Shown: piece after piece, positions 22,960 to 34,128 of the stretch
How positions within the stretch are numbered: position 1 is the stretch's first letter
Layout of the letters: each line of letters opens with the position of its first letter
From: Areca catechu
Taxonomy: Eukaryota > Streptophyta > Magnoliopsida > Arecales > Arecaceae
Length of the DNA: 64,000 bases
Assembly (NCBI GenBank): GCA_021397845.1
Contig: CM038050.1
Span: forward strand, 7,940,471 to 8,004,470
Direction of reading: 5' to 3'
Made by a program: the position numbers and the translations under genes
Notes under the pieces: generated by a model
The model's input: the letters and a program-made list of their open reading frames with translations, nothing else
The model's database searches: none
Told to the model about the DNA's origin: nothing

Positions 22960-24801
22960 TTTTGAAATTTAATTTTACAAAAAAGATCTCTTTAGAATAT
23001 TAATATCACTAGAATTAGGCATGTGAGTATCAAAGACTACACTTCTCGGGTTATCCAAACTCTCCCCTTCTTCCACTGCTCTACCTCTTTCTTTTTTGAT
23101 TTGTGACCATTTTCCCCCAATATAATCGAAGAGTTGACATTTAATCTCATCCAAAATAGGTTTAAGCTTGATCTCCTCCCTATTAGCCATCTTCAATTCC
23201 TTTCGCTTCCATCCTCTCTTAATAAGGTGGTGATATTTTCTGTAGCATAATCTTGGAAATTTAAGTTATTCTACCAAATTCTACGAACCATATATATTTG
23301 ATGTAGTGATCTAGAAAAATTATATAATAATTAAAAGTATTAATAGATTGCATATGTGCTGGATCCTGTATATCAGTGTAAAAAAGATCAAGAGGACCAT
23401 GACTCGACAAACTCGATATATCAAAGGAAAGCTGATGGCTTTTATCGTGCTAACTTGAATTACAAAGTGAAGTAGGGGGGGCTTTGAAAAAGTGGGTAGC
23501 GGGCTAGACCTCAAAAATATTGAAGAATTTTAGTAGGAGGATGGCCAAGATGCTTATGCCAATCATATAAAGATGTACAAATACCAATCATAGCCAATGG
23601 CCGAGTTTGAGATACATGCATCGAGGATGGTATCTTATAAATACCATTGTTATTCAGGCCTCGAGGTAGAATCACCCTTGAACACAAATCCTTTACCAGA
23701 AAACAATCAGGAAACGTTCAATAGAAGCTTAATTAGATGAAGAGATAGATTATTTTATCAAAACCATCATAATCTAGGTGAAGAGATAGATTCTTTGAAT
23801 CAGATGTTATATGGTGAGAGGCAACCGAGTCTATGAACCAGCTTTGATTAGAGGCACGAGAGGAAGTAGTACTATTGGCAATCGGTCAAGAGAAAAAAAT
23901 ATTTCTTAGCTCGATAACATTGTTTGGCCGTGTTACTTGATTTATCACAAATTTGACATGTCACCCTTGAAGTTTGATTTGGATGAGTAGCTTGAGGACC
24001 ACGATGCTTTCGATGATTAAAATAATTGGTGTTATTGGGCTGGTTTTGACTAACCTTATTATGAGTAATGGTAGGTATTATATTTTCTTTGCATAGTTGG
24101 TGGTGGCTATAGGAATTTCATTTCCAACTTCCTTTCTCTTCACAGATATCGACGAGTTTGTATGGAAGACTCTCGAGCTTGAATTGTAGTAGAAGTCTTT
24201 TTAAATTTTGGTTCAAGGCTATGGAAAGTACAAAGAATCAAATCATCATCATCGATTATAGTATCGATAAGAGCAAGTTCATTAGTAATACGTTTCATGA
24301 GTCGTAGGCATTTAGCCACTGAGTGAGTATTACACTTGGCGAATATATCCTATTTACGAAGATAGATATTATTAGCTTCTCCCATGCTTCGCACGAAATC
24401 TTTTGCAGAGTTGATCAGAGACATATAATTGAGTTAGAAGTGGAGGCTATTATCATATAAAGCATCAATTTATCTTGATGAAGTCAATGAAGATATAAGT
24501 TAGATTTGAGCTCCTTGTCCCATCATTAACAATGGTTATGTGTAGAGGGGATATTATTCCATCAGTAAATCCCATCAGGTTATGGCCAACAAAAAAGGAC
24601 GTTGAATCGAGCATGCCACGATAGATGGTTCATGGTTGTGACTTTTAGCCATGGTTGGGTTGTAGCACTTCTGGATATAAGAATATTATTTAGGTTTAAA
24701 GAGAGAGGGTTTGACAGAATCATAGGAATCTTGGTGGCACTGAAATAGGTTTTTTAGCTACGAAGAAAAATAGCTTGGATTGTTGGCTTGTTTAAGCAAA
24801 A
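22960..24801 (-). pseudogene. Decayed Ty1/copia polyprotein (gag to integrase start)
   Basis: Reading the minus strand from right to left gives a recognisable copia order with many stops. Gag has ELALIDTIIDDDDLILCTFH and TTIQARESSIQTRR (about 24300-24160). A weakened zinc knuckle, CQICDKSSNTAKQCYRA with one Cys changed, follows near 23940. Then comes a WFIDSVASHHIT-like segment corresponding to the protease region (about 23840), and a WHKHLGHP-type integrase start near 23550. RT is absent. A copy this broken cannot make protein. Confidence 0.7.
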
Positions 24802-24814
24802 GGCTCTGATACCA
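24802..24814 (-). other. Met-tRNA primer-binding site of the copia relic
   Basis: On the minus strand the sequence reads TGGTATCAGAGCC, the standard plant copia primer-binding site complementary to initiator Met-tRNA. It lies between the gag relic to its left and the presumed 5' LTR to its right, which fixes the element's orientation. Confidence 0.8.
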
Positions 24815-25440
24815 TAAGAGAATTTAAAAGCTAAATATTTGGGATGAAGAAATGCCGCACATAATTCATTCATTATTTATAAATTTATAGAACAGAAGAT
24901 CAAAATTATTAAGGAAAATTATTTACATAAAAAAAATATATTTTCATATTGTAAAGGAATTGTTGTATTATATATAAGAATTGCTTGGTTAGCTTTATTC
25001 TCCATGATTCTCAGACTGTATGAGTTTTGCCAATAAAGAAAGTTTTCGAATTATTATATAGTATGCAAGATTCCCTTAATCAATATGACTTTTCATGATT
25101 CTTAGATCGTATTAATGATAAACGATGATTTTTGTCAATATCTCCGTGATTCTTAAATTACATTAATAATAAATGATGATTCTTGTCAATAGGTAGAACC
25201 ATATATGCTTTTGAGCTCTTCATGGCCATGGATTTGTGGTGTCTTAGAAGGAAAGTTGATCTAGGGAGGCAACAATCTTGTTTTTTATCTGATGGCAGAA
25301 GGATGGCTAGTCACCCATGCTAGTGGCAGCCTGCAGATAATGCAGAATGCTACTTAGACTCGGGGATGAATGCATTTAATTAACATACAAATAAGAAATT
25401 TTAATTTGGAGTCTAGCTAAGAATTCATATTTGCAAACTT
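24815..25440 (-). mobile_element. Probable 5' LTR of the copia relic
   Basis: The sequence immediately beyond the primer-binding site is AT-rich, with duplicated 'gattcttaaat...cattaat' segments. The outer end is not resolved, and no partner LTR was found on the left side of the relic, so the 3' end was probably deleted. Confidence 0.4.
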
Positions 25441-25504
25441 CATTGTAGCAATTTCGGAATGCTGAACCCCTTTTACAGTTTTACCGTCTATGACTGTCAG
25501 ATAT

Positions 25505-25951
25505 TGTTAGAAAATCTTATATCAGAGTATATGCCGCGGAAGCACTGTGGGAGAGACCCTGACGTGATGATGGCAGCCTTCTTTCTAAACCAAGAAGTAG
25601 GAGAAGTAATAGAAGAGATTAGGAGAAAAGAGAGACTGATCTTTATTAATTCTTGGAGAAGAAACCTTGATTACAATCAAGAACCAGCGCCTGTCTGACA
25701 CTCGAGAAGCAACTCCACCTTGCAGACTCCCTCACGCAAGATCCCCTTCTCCAAACCCGTAGAAGACCTCCGCGCTCAAGCCCTTCTTCCGCGTGATGTA
25801 ACTCTTACGCTGATTCCTCTCTCATACCCCTCTAAACCAATGCTCCCTATATATAATCATATAGACAGTTTGGGGCTTCCTAAGTTGGTTGCAACCAACC
25901 AACTAATACTTGGACTCAAACCCCATAATCCACAAACCGGGTTATGTTACA
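25505..25951 (-). repeat. 3' LTR of the gag-only copia element
   Basis: Starts TGTTAG. The likely end is at 'gggttatgttaca', chosen as the CA end before a sequence change. The end is less certain than the start. Confidence 0.55.
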
Positions 25952-26623
25952 GTCTCTCAAAAACTCCCCCAAGTCACATGAGATAAAACTGAAACTTAGA
26001 GCATCCCTGGAACACCTCCAGGAAACTCCTGGAATATATCCAGGACCCGCTTGGGATATGCCCCCAAGCCCCAGGGATCCTCGAACATCCCTGCCATGGC
26101 CTCCCAAGTCTCTCCAAGACTTGGGAGCACCATAAAATCCCTACAATCTCCACATTGATGCCCCCAAGCCTTGGCAAACCCGGCAATGTCCTCCTGCACA
26201 ACCCCGCTGTAACTGCGTGTCCTGACAGCCTCTTGTGTGGATCTTCTTGCCTCTGCCAACACCCTTCAGCTGTTGTGCATCATTGGAGGCCTTTGGGATG
26301 ACCGCCTCCACGGCTAAAGACCCTTGCTTGTACCCTGGCACTACCATTGTAGCCTTCCTTCTGCCTGGCAGCTATATCAGATTTTTTTTTGGACTTCTCT
26401 GGAGAGAACCTAGCGAACCTGAACCGACACTCGCTGTAACTGGAGCTCTACCTGATACCATTTCCTCAGAGCCATGCCTCACTACCTGTGCACGCTGCTC
26501 CACCTACCTCGGAGCACCCCTGGCGCTAGTGCTGGGATATGACTCCTCCCCGTGCACCCTTCCGCTCTGATCTCGCGTCGAATTCTGCTCCACCTGTGAA
26601 ACCACCTCTCCCCGGTGCTCCAC

Positions 26624-27624
26624 CTAAAATTGAAGTCCATCTGATGCCACAGAATGAAACCCCGAGGTTAGCAACTCAATACTGCCCTGCTGAGCTTGTA
26701 CCTGAACCTCGTACCTAGTCGCTGCCTCCTCATACCCTCCGCATCCCGCGGATCCCTCCGAGACCGTTTTAGATACACTGCCTCTCGCAGGCTCCTCCAA
26801 AACTAAGAGCTCATCCGACTGTTCCTTTGACCCAACGACTGAACCTGAGAAATCTGGGCTTTCCTTTTCTCCATCCTTGCACTTCTTCCTAAGCGGACAC
26901 TCCCGCTTAAAGTGCCCTGCTACACCACACCTGTAGCACTTGCCAGCCATGTTGCCTTTCCTAGACTATACCCGTCCTACCTATTCACCCTTCTTCCATT
27001 TTCTTGCCTCTCTGATACAGCCAAACCCTCCTGGAAGACCTCTCTCTTCGTCATCCATTCCCGCTGCTCATTGGACCTTAGCACTGATATGATCTCCTCA
27101 TATACTAGCGTCTCCTTTCCATATAGCAGTGTAGTCACCAACGAATCGAAGCTCCCGGGTAGTGAACATAAAAGCAGCAAACTTTAATCTTCCTCTTCTA
27201 AATCCATCCCAATGTTGAGCAAATCCATGCTCATCCGGTCGAACCGCTGAATGTGTCCCGCAACATCCTCACCCTCTTGCATCCGAAGGCTGTACAATTG
27301 CTTCTTCAGCACCAACTTATTGCACATATTCTTCTCCATATACATGATGTGCAACCTCGACCACAATCCCTTGGGTGTCTTCTCCTCTAACACGCCATAC
27401 AAAATCTCATCCGCCAGACAAGCCCTAATCGTGGCACATGCCCTTTTCTCCAAGGACATCCACTTCTTGTCATTCATACCTTCTGGCCTATCTTCTAAAG
27501 CCAGATCTAATCCCATCTGAACCAGCAAGTCTTCCACCCTAACCTTCCACATAGTGAAACTCCCTTTTCTATCAAACTTCTCCACACCAATCTTCACCCC
27601 GCTGCCTTCCAAGATCCAGAACAA
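26624..27624 (-). pseudogene. Copia gag (UBN2 type) with CCHC zinc knuckle, frameshifted
   Basis: The first block (27624-27184, 146 codons) has the copia gag N-terminal pattern: KFDRKGSFTMWKVRVEDLL, then LWSRLHIMYMEKNMCNKLVL. It ends at a stop after GMDLEEED. A second block (27180-26977) continues the family pattern in a new frame (LPGSFDSLVTTLLYGKETL). A third block (26950-26624) carries a perfect zinc knuckle, CYRCGVAGHFKREC, near its start. The protein would be the capsid precursor. At least two frame breaks make it non-functional, although the domains are otherwise well kept. Confidence 0.8.
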
Positions 27625-27783
27625 TCACAACAGCGAAAGATTGACAAAAACCTTGAAGAAAATACTTGATGTAAAGAGGGTGTAGACAGCAGCCCCAGAT
27701 CTGAACCCTAGATCTGAATCATTCTCCAAAATTCTAGAGAAATCTCAATGGGATCTTAGGATAGAAAACTCCTCTCTCCATGC

Positions 27784-27803
27784 TCGAACCCGCTCTGATA
27801 CCA
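27784..27803 (-). other. Met-tRNA primer-binding site
   Basis: Reads TGGTATCAGAGCGGGTTCGA on the minus strand, matching the initiator Met-tRNA 3' end complement. It lies two bases from the right LTR start. Confidence 0.85.
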
Positions 27804-27849
27804 TTTATTAGAATATCCTAGATCAGACTATATGCCGCGGAAGCAGATT

Positions 27850-29920
27850 GAGATGAAAGATCCTCCTGGCGAACCAGATCACGATCCAAGCATCTTGAAG
27901 CTCAGCCATCCAACCTTTGCCACCCCAGAGAATTGATGCAGATAGGAAGGTAAGGAAGCATTAATGCCTCGTGAACTGGGTGGTTTCCCTATAAAGGTGC
28001 AGCGTCCATCATGATTAATTACTACAAAATCTCTGCACTGGCATTCCATTTAGGAAAAACTAAAGAACAATATACCAGGAAAAAAACTTAATTAGGAGCC
28101 ATTAAAATTGCAGAATTGTCATAGATGTTATTCAGGACAGACGAGAACCATGGATCACCAGTTTGACTGAAGCAATTAAAAGTTTACCATAAAATACACT
28201 GGTAAACAGACGATGACTTTGTTACAAACGGTGCATCATCGGGATGCAGGTCAGAAGAATAAAAAAAAAAATTTAATAGGTCTAATGGAATAAATGAAAG
28301 AACTCTTCATCAGCTTTGCAGGCTTTCCCGTTGACAAGATCACCTCAATCCTTTCCTCTTCGACTGCTCAGCTGCATCCTTTGACCTGTTCCACTGCCAA
28401 ACATACTGTTTATACTTCAGAAACTACTACAGTATCCAAAAAAGGCATTTATTGCCCTTGGATTACTCCAAATGTCATTAGATGCATAAAAATAATCATA
28501 TATATGCTTGTTTGCAACATTGTAAAACATCTTATATATGCTTCGTGCCAGTATCAATATGATGCAACAGAAACACTCGATTGAATGTTTTTTTTTCTGT
28601 TGCCGTTAAAGTCTGAGTGCCTGACCGTCTACACTAACAAGCAATTATATATTGGACACTGCATCTCATCAGTTTTAAAGACTTTGTATATTATGCTGAA
28701 CATGTATCCATTCACAATGTCATAGAATTATTACTGCCTTGAAGAACGATCTTAAAGTTTTATCAACAAAAAAGAAGAAGAAGAAGAAGAAGAAGAAGAA
28801 GAACGATCTTAGACACATGCTTGGTTGTACGGATGCATGTAATTATAAATACGCCGTGGTCATTGCATTCCACGATATGTCCTCGACTAAGTAGTTGAAA
28901 CATCATTCAGTATTGCCACATGAATCACCCAGCAAAAGATGCAATTTATCATCCAGGGGATCAGTGGCATTCATTTCAAAAGATCTAGCAGTTGAGTGGA
29001 TGCGAGATGTGATCAGACACATATCTTACTGATTTCTGTCAAATTTATGATTCTTTGAAGGAGAAAAGTCGAGCAGAACATTCGACCGATAATATGTCAA
29101 ACGTTTACTTATGCCTCTAGTGATTATAGGACGGTAGCAAACATAAAAGATCTGTAGATCATTAGAATTAATTGATCAAAGCAAGAGGAACAGAACTAAT
29201 AGTGTTTGTCAATTTATTCAAAGTGATCCGCATAAGTATTTAAGAAATTCATAGATAACTAATCACAAAGAAAGAGCAGATATAATTCATTAGCACCAGT
29301 GAAAAAATAAACTAGGAGCTAGCTAGTGATTATCCATGTACAAATAAATCTATTGCTGATATCATATTTTTCAGAAGTAGCTAGCAGGTGGATCGTACAC
29401 TTATTCCCTGGCAAATTAGTTTACAAGTTGTCTGGGAAAGCATTAATATTTGCTTCGCCATGCAAAATATTCCACATATTGAGCTGAAGAAGAGGGAATT
29501 GGGGTAATTTGAAATTCAGACTGGACTGAAAGCATTCCAACGTGTTGTTTCGCAAACTTTTACGTGCGAAAAGTTTCCTTCCGTTGAAAGTGCCGTCATG
29601 AAGGCCATATATCGATATATCATCTCTTTTTTTTTTTATTGCATTAAAGTAGAAGAGTGAAGGAGCTAGAGTTGCAAACCAAACATGTCTGCAGCTTTCT
29701 TCTGAAAGTTAATTCCTTAGATTAATTTGGTGAGCAAGCTAAATCAGGAGAAACTTCGAAGAGAGAAGAATGATTACTTTCTATCTAGCTGTTCTCGTAA
29801 GATCCACGCAACAATCATATAGAAGCCCCATTCATATATACTAGTGAAGAACATTTTGACGAAAGTTAATTCCTACCAATATAATTTAATGAGATCACTT
29901 CACCGTCGATAAGAAGATAT
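27850..29920. other. Intergenic stretch downstream of the ARP1-like gene, no gene seen
   Basis: The sequence is AT-rich and lacks a supported coding region. Apart from the short poly-purine insertion at 28755-28797, no mobile element end was recognised. The 3' UTR of the ARP1-like gene probably lies in its right-hand part. Confidence 0.4.
28755..28797 (+). mobile_element. 43-bp tail-only insertion ending in (GAA)n, with 14-bp target duplication
   Basis: GAAGAACGATCTTA occurs at 28741-28754 and again at 28798-28811. Between the copies there is only 'aagttttatcaacaaaaaag' followed by a GAA run, which looks like a retroposon 3' tail without a body. The GAA run forms a microsatellite. Confidence 0.65.
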
Positions 29921-29928
29921 ATCTTGAG

Positions 29929-30005
29929 TCAGTCTATTGCGGTCAACATGCTCTCATTCACGTAAAATGTTAATGAAATTACTCGGTATAACAAAGGTTG
30001 GTGCA
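29929..30005 (-). CDS. ARP1: Tentative last exon of the ARP1-like gene
   Basis: After an intron of 107 bp, acceptor CATGTCAG|TGCACC opens a frame in the right phase. It reads VHQPLLYRVISLTFYVNESM and a few further residues to TGA at 29931-29929. The peptide has no family match I can recall, so a different splice or read-through into the intron is possible. Confidence 0.35.
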
Positions 30006-30059
30006 CTGACATGAAGTGACAGTAAGTATACGATGAGCTAGCAGATAGGATAAGAGATG

Positions 30060-30094
<35 letters not shown>

Positions 30095-32669
30095 GTATAT
30101 AGTTTTCGGTACCTGTGGTGGGAGGAGCAGGCATTGCAGTGGGCCTGGAAACGGTGGTAGGAACGGTAGCCATGGTGTCGGCCGGGACGGCGGCGGTGGT
30201 GGGAGGGAAGAAGTGGGCAGGGACTCCAATGCCCTGGGACTGATGGTGATGGAAGTGGTAGAGTGGGTACACCGGCAGCATTCCATTAGGAGCAACCATC
30301 CGTCCTTGTGGTGGGTAAGAGAACTGGCCCTGGATAGAGGACGTCCCTGGCCCGGTTGATTGGCTTAGCTCCTGCCAACACAACACGCAAGAAAGAGAAT
30401 TAGTAATAACAAATAGTGCTCGAATTAGCGGTTTATTGCATTCCTTTGACATCTAATTTATATATAAGAAAGTTGATCTGCGATATATCCAGGCTCGAGT
30501 AGAAAATCTGACGAACTGAGGATATAAAGTTACCGCGTTGTAGCCCGCATCCGTCATGTAAGTTGGAGGGAATCTGCAGAGAATACATGGATATAATTAA
30601 TTAGAGGAGCAATTTCCACATCAATGGATGAAGACCGAGCTTTTTCTTCTTTTTTTTTAAATTTTTGGCAGCAATAGATAATATTGGGCCTCTATCAAGA
30701 TTTGAATCGGATGCCTCTCCAATAGCTCTCAGAAGAGTGGTATCAAAAATTCACCGAAATTGATCATGACCAGAAACTGACTTTGCCAAATATTATTTTT
30801 TATTCGCATAAAATATTTTATTGATTTATTATATTTAAATAAATAAATATGTAGAATACTATTTATTTTTTACTTTTATTATGTATGATATGAATGCTCA
30901 TATCTTCGTACTTCATTTTTATCTCCCATAAATCTCGGTGCATTTTGACTTACTATATATATATATATATATTATCATGCCGTCACAAAATATTTTTTTT
31001 ATTTATTAAAGTGTCGTGCATGACAAGTGCCAAACAAAAGTAAATAGCAACTCAAATAATCCAAGTTGAGCATAATCTAATAGCAAAGGACTTCAGCTAG
31101 GGGTGTCTAGCTGATTAATCTATTTATTATATAATTTTAATTTTAATCATCCCATCACGGTTGAATGTGCCAGCATTTTTGCTACATGATTAATCAGCTA
31201 ACGTTGTGCCGTGTGAATTTTCGGCTTAACAAAGAAAAGAAAATTAAAAAAAAAATAAATTTATCAGGGAAGTGAAACACTAAAAAATTAAAAAAAAAAT
31301 CATTAAAATCCACCACTGTATCTGTACGGGACAGTACAATCGGTAAAGGCTTGGCTTTCCCTTGCATGATCACGAATTCGAAAAATGATCTTATAAATGA
31401 TTCAATTAAAATTTTAAAATTTTTAAAATTTTTGGACGTATGTAACTAGAAAGTTTTGGATGCACTTAACTAGAAGGTAGATCGGCTGATACTCCGATGT
31501 CCTAGAGAGATTAGTTTGATATATTCATCTATTCAGATAAATCTTGAAGAGTGACGAAGGTACATAAAAAATTATGATCTATATAGAATAAAGATCTGGT
31601 GGACTGGGAGTGAGAATAGGATGCTGCACCCGATAAAATTTCTTTTTTTTTTTTATCAAAGAAAAAAACCATGACCGTATTGACCGTACCCACGTGGAAG
31701 ACCAAACTGTCCAGCCTGTCCACGGGAACCAAAGACGACGGGGACCACAGCCTGTCCAGAGGCGCGCATCTCTCGGCATTACAACGGCTAACGGACCGGC
31801 CACCATGTGTCCGGCGAGTGCGACAGCACAATCCACGTGGTTCTCCGTGGGGCCACCCTCGTCGACGAGGGGAGACGGACGGCCAGACGGCAGCGGATCC
31901 CCTTCTCGCATCGTATCGTTACAATGTTAAACAGGAAGGCTAGATACGTAGGAGAAGAAGAGCTTGCTTACCCGTAGGCAGCGGTGAAGTAGAAGGGGAG
32001 GACGCCGTTGTAGTGCTGCTGGTGGTGGGGGAACGGTGATGCTGGCGGTGGCGGCGTTCCTGATGGGTGGTAGTACCACGGTGCCGCCGGTCCTGGAGAC
32101 ACCCCTCTCGATCCCACCACCATCCCTTGAGTGGATGATCAAATCCATCCAATAAAACAATAAGATTCTTTTTTTTTTTTTTTGGTAAAATAATAAGAAA
32201 GAGGGATCGACCAAGAAGATAAAAATAATGGAGAGAGATACCAGGGCGGTGGTGGGAGGGGAGGAAGGGGGTGGCGGGAGGGGAGGGACGGAGGCGCTTG
32301 GCGCCGAGGGAGGCCAGGTTGCAGTTGGCTCGCCGGCCGTTGATGACCGGCGTCGGGTCCTCGCAGGCCTTCTTCGCGGCCTCCGCCTCCTTGAACGTCA
32401 CCTGGTTGACACCAAACAGCAAACAGACCGTTGTGTTTACAACCGGGATCTTGATTTGATGCGATCTGGGGACTAACAGTACCAACAACACATACGAAAC
32501 CGTATCCCTTGGATCGGCCGGTGAGCTTGTCGGAGATGATGACGGCTTCAAGGATCTCGCCGTACTTGTCGAAGTGCTCGCGGAGAGCCTCCTTCTGCGT
32601 CTCCCACGCTAGACCCCCCACGAACACCTTCGTGAGCGTCGTGTCCCCGAACCGCGACTGCTGTCCCAT
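29929..32669 (-). CDS. ARP1: Single-RRM RNA-binding protein, ARP1-like, multi-exon gene
   Basis: Exons 32669-32496, 32401-32242, 32125-31972, 30573-30534 and 30371-30113 join in frame through GT-AG junctions to about 262 residues. A tentative sixth exon (30005-29929) would bring it to 287. Residues 10-85 form one RNA-recognition motif, with RNP2 KVFVGGLAW and RNP1 SKGYGFVTF (across the first intron), then INGRRANCNLASLG, the signature after the RRM in plant ARP1-type proteins. The tail is rich in Pro, His, Gln, Tyr and Ala (HHQQHYNGVLPFY, YPLYHFHHHQSQGIG). RNA binding is secure from the motifs; the target RNAs are unknown. The transcript runs away from the Tat element that begins about 1.4 kb upstream. 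Confidence 0.88.
30057..30100. repeat. (TA)n / (TATG)n compound microsatellite
   Basis: About 25 bases of alternating AT, then four ATGT units, within the small last intron of the ARP1-like gene and about 12 bases from its 5' splice site on the minus strand. Confidence 0.9.
30113..30371 (-). CDS. ARP1: ARP1-like exon 5
   Basis: 259 bp encoding ELSQSTGPGTSSIQGQFSYP and a Pro/Thr-rich end. Acceptor TTGGCAG|GAGCTA. The donor ACAG|GTACCG lies about 12 bp from a long TA repeat in the following intron. Confidence 0.82.
30534..30573 (-). CDS. ARP1: ARP1-like micro-exon 4
   Basis: Only 40 bp, encoding FPPTYMTDAGYNA after a split Gly codon. Acceptor CTCTGCAG|ATTCCC and donor GCG|GTAACT are both good, and frame is preserved on both sides. 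Intron 3 before it is about 1.4 kb. Confidence 0.78.
31972..32125 (-). CDS. ARP1: ARP1-like exon 3
   Basis: 154 bp encoding MVVGSRGVSPGPAAPWYYHP and then a Pro/His/Gln-rich segment ending FYFTAAYG. Acceptor CTCAAG|GGATGG, donor TACGG|GTAAGC. The ORF is hidden among longer shadow frames. Confidence 0.82.
32166..32185 (-). mobile_element. Pure poly(A) insertion with near-perfect 13-bp target duplication
   Basis: TAAAACAATAAGA (32153-32165) and TAAAATAATAAGA (32186-32198) match at 12 of 13 positions. Between them, on the minus strand, is only CC, an A-run and GAA. This looks like a LINE-driven insertion of little more than the tail. It lies in the intron between ARP1-like exons 2 and 3. Confidence 0.6.
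32242..32401 (-). CDS. ARP1: ARP1-like exon 2
   Basis: 160 bp. It completes RNP1 (VTF) and the RRM, then reads GRRANCNLASLGAKRLRPSP. Acceptor CAACCAG|GTGACG, donor CCCTG|GTATCT. Confidence 0.88.
32496..32669 (-). CDS. ARP1: ARP1-like exon 1
   Basis: 58 codons from the ATG at 32669, beginning MGQQSRFGDTTLTKVFVGGL. A longer upstream ATG at 32807 is in frame, but the extra 46 residues look like translated leader and family members start close to FGDTTLTKVF. Donor TTC|GTATGT. Confidence 0.88.
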
Positions 32670-32689
32670 CTCTCTCTTTGCTAACTCTC

Positions 32690-34128
32690 TAGCTATAAAG
32701 AGATCGACGATCAAAGGAGCAAAAGAGGTTGGTCGGAAGGGAGGCTGGTCTACAACCATATAAGAAGAGGGTAGGAAAATTAAGGGAAATGGGGGCAAGG
32801 TGTGCAAGTGTCTCAGCTTTCGGAGTGTAATTAGAAAGCACTACATGTTTCTAACTTTATTTGTTGTTTATATAATTAATATGCGTTATATGATGAAAAA
32901 CAGGAAGCGGAAAAAAAAGAAAAAAAAGACAGACATGAGCAGTATTTGGTAGGCCGGCTGGAGGAAAGTATACGAATTCTCTATAATAAAACAATATAAA
33001 AGTGCTCTCTCTCTCTCTTTTTTTTTGATATAAAAGTGCTATCTTTTTGGCGTTATCCTCAATTACCCGTTGCGTTACATTAGGGAAATGGATACGGATT
33101 ATACGGGTGAGGAAGAGAAACCGTTTTCAACGTGCACACGATGCTACCACCCGCGGTATCATAAACGTTCCGCCCACTGCATGCAGGATGCGTGAAGTGA
33201 CGGCGACGACGCGAAATTTTTATCTGGATATTTGTCCGATTTTAGCGAGAAAATAGAATTTTATGAGATTCGGTTTTATTTTTTTTTTGGAAGCAGTGCC
33301 GGTGGCAGACGTCTGTTACCTGGAAAAGAGTGACAGCAGCGAATGGGCACTGCCGTACAAAGACGCCCAGCGTTGTAACGGTCCGTGCGACCAAAGGAGT
33401 CCTCGCCTACAGCGTTTACCGGAAGGAACAGCTGGCATAGGAAGAGTGCGCATTTAATGGCACCCAAGAAACTTCAGCAAAATACACCTAAGGGGCATAA
33501 TCGGATCGTATATAATCCGAATTTTAATGAATCCACGTCTATATTTATTTTATTTAATAAATATAAATATAAATAATAATTAAATATAAAATTTGTTTTT
33601 ATATTTATTTTAATAGATATTAATATAAATTAGATATTAAAAAAATGGATTCAAGTATAGATATAAATTAGATAATTAAATAATATGAACATGGAATCAA
33701 AAATATTAGTGGATTGAAAATAAAATAAAATAATATTATCTTAATAAATATATATATATTTTTAAAAATAAAAAAAATATTATATAAAATTAAATAAAAT
33801 ATAAATATAATAAGAACCATTGTAAAAGGGGATAGATGGTTGTTATTCCTTTTCGTTGAAGGCAGACTGCTTGTCTTAACTTGTTGTAATACCTTCTAAT
33901 CAAATAGAAATAAAAAAAGTTCCAGGGGACCGCCTAAACCTTTCAGAACCGGCGATCGAATGGTTCAATCCATGTGCGAACTCTCCAAGCATGCAATAAC
34001 CATAACATAACACTTCCGCATAACAGTACCCAACCGTGACAGTTTCTTTGGAAGCCTCCACCATCTCAAAAAAACACAAAAAATATTAAGATGATAGCCC
34101 GAGTAAAGATTTTATCTTATATTCAATA
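32690..34128. other. Upstream region of the ARP1-like gene and spacer, no gene seen
   Basis: The first part (32690-32810) is leader and presumed core promoter; on the minus strand a weak TATATGG lies near 32755. The tract 33530-33820 is almost pure A/T with TATAAATA-like repeats. No coding region is supported. Confidence 0.4.

Larger units (their letters stand above)
25505..27846 (-). mobile_element. Truncated copia-like element with gag only
   Basis: Minus-strand element whose two LTR starts are recognisable: TGTTAGAAAATC at 25505 and TATTAGAATATC at 27806, both continuing into 'atatgccgcggaagca'. The left (3') LTR probably ends near 25951. The right (5') LTR keeps only about 40 bp before the similarity stops. 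The Met-tRNA primer site abuts the right LTR, and a gag relic fills the interior. RT and integrase are missing, so it is a deletion derivative. Confidence 0.75.

Noticed and set aside
32139..32807. 222-codon minus-strand frame starting at 32807
   Set aside because: It reads through the first intron and extends into leader sequence; the family-supported start is at 32669 and the splice donor is at 32496.
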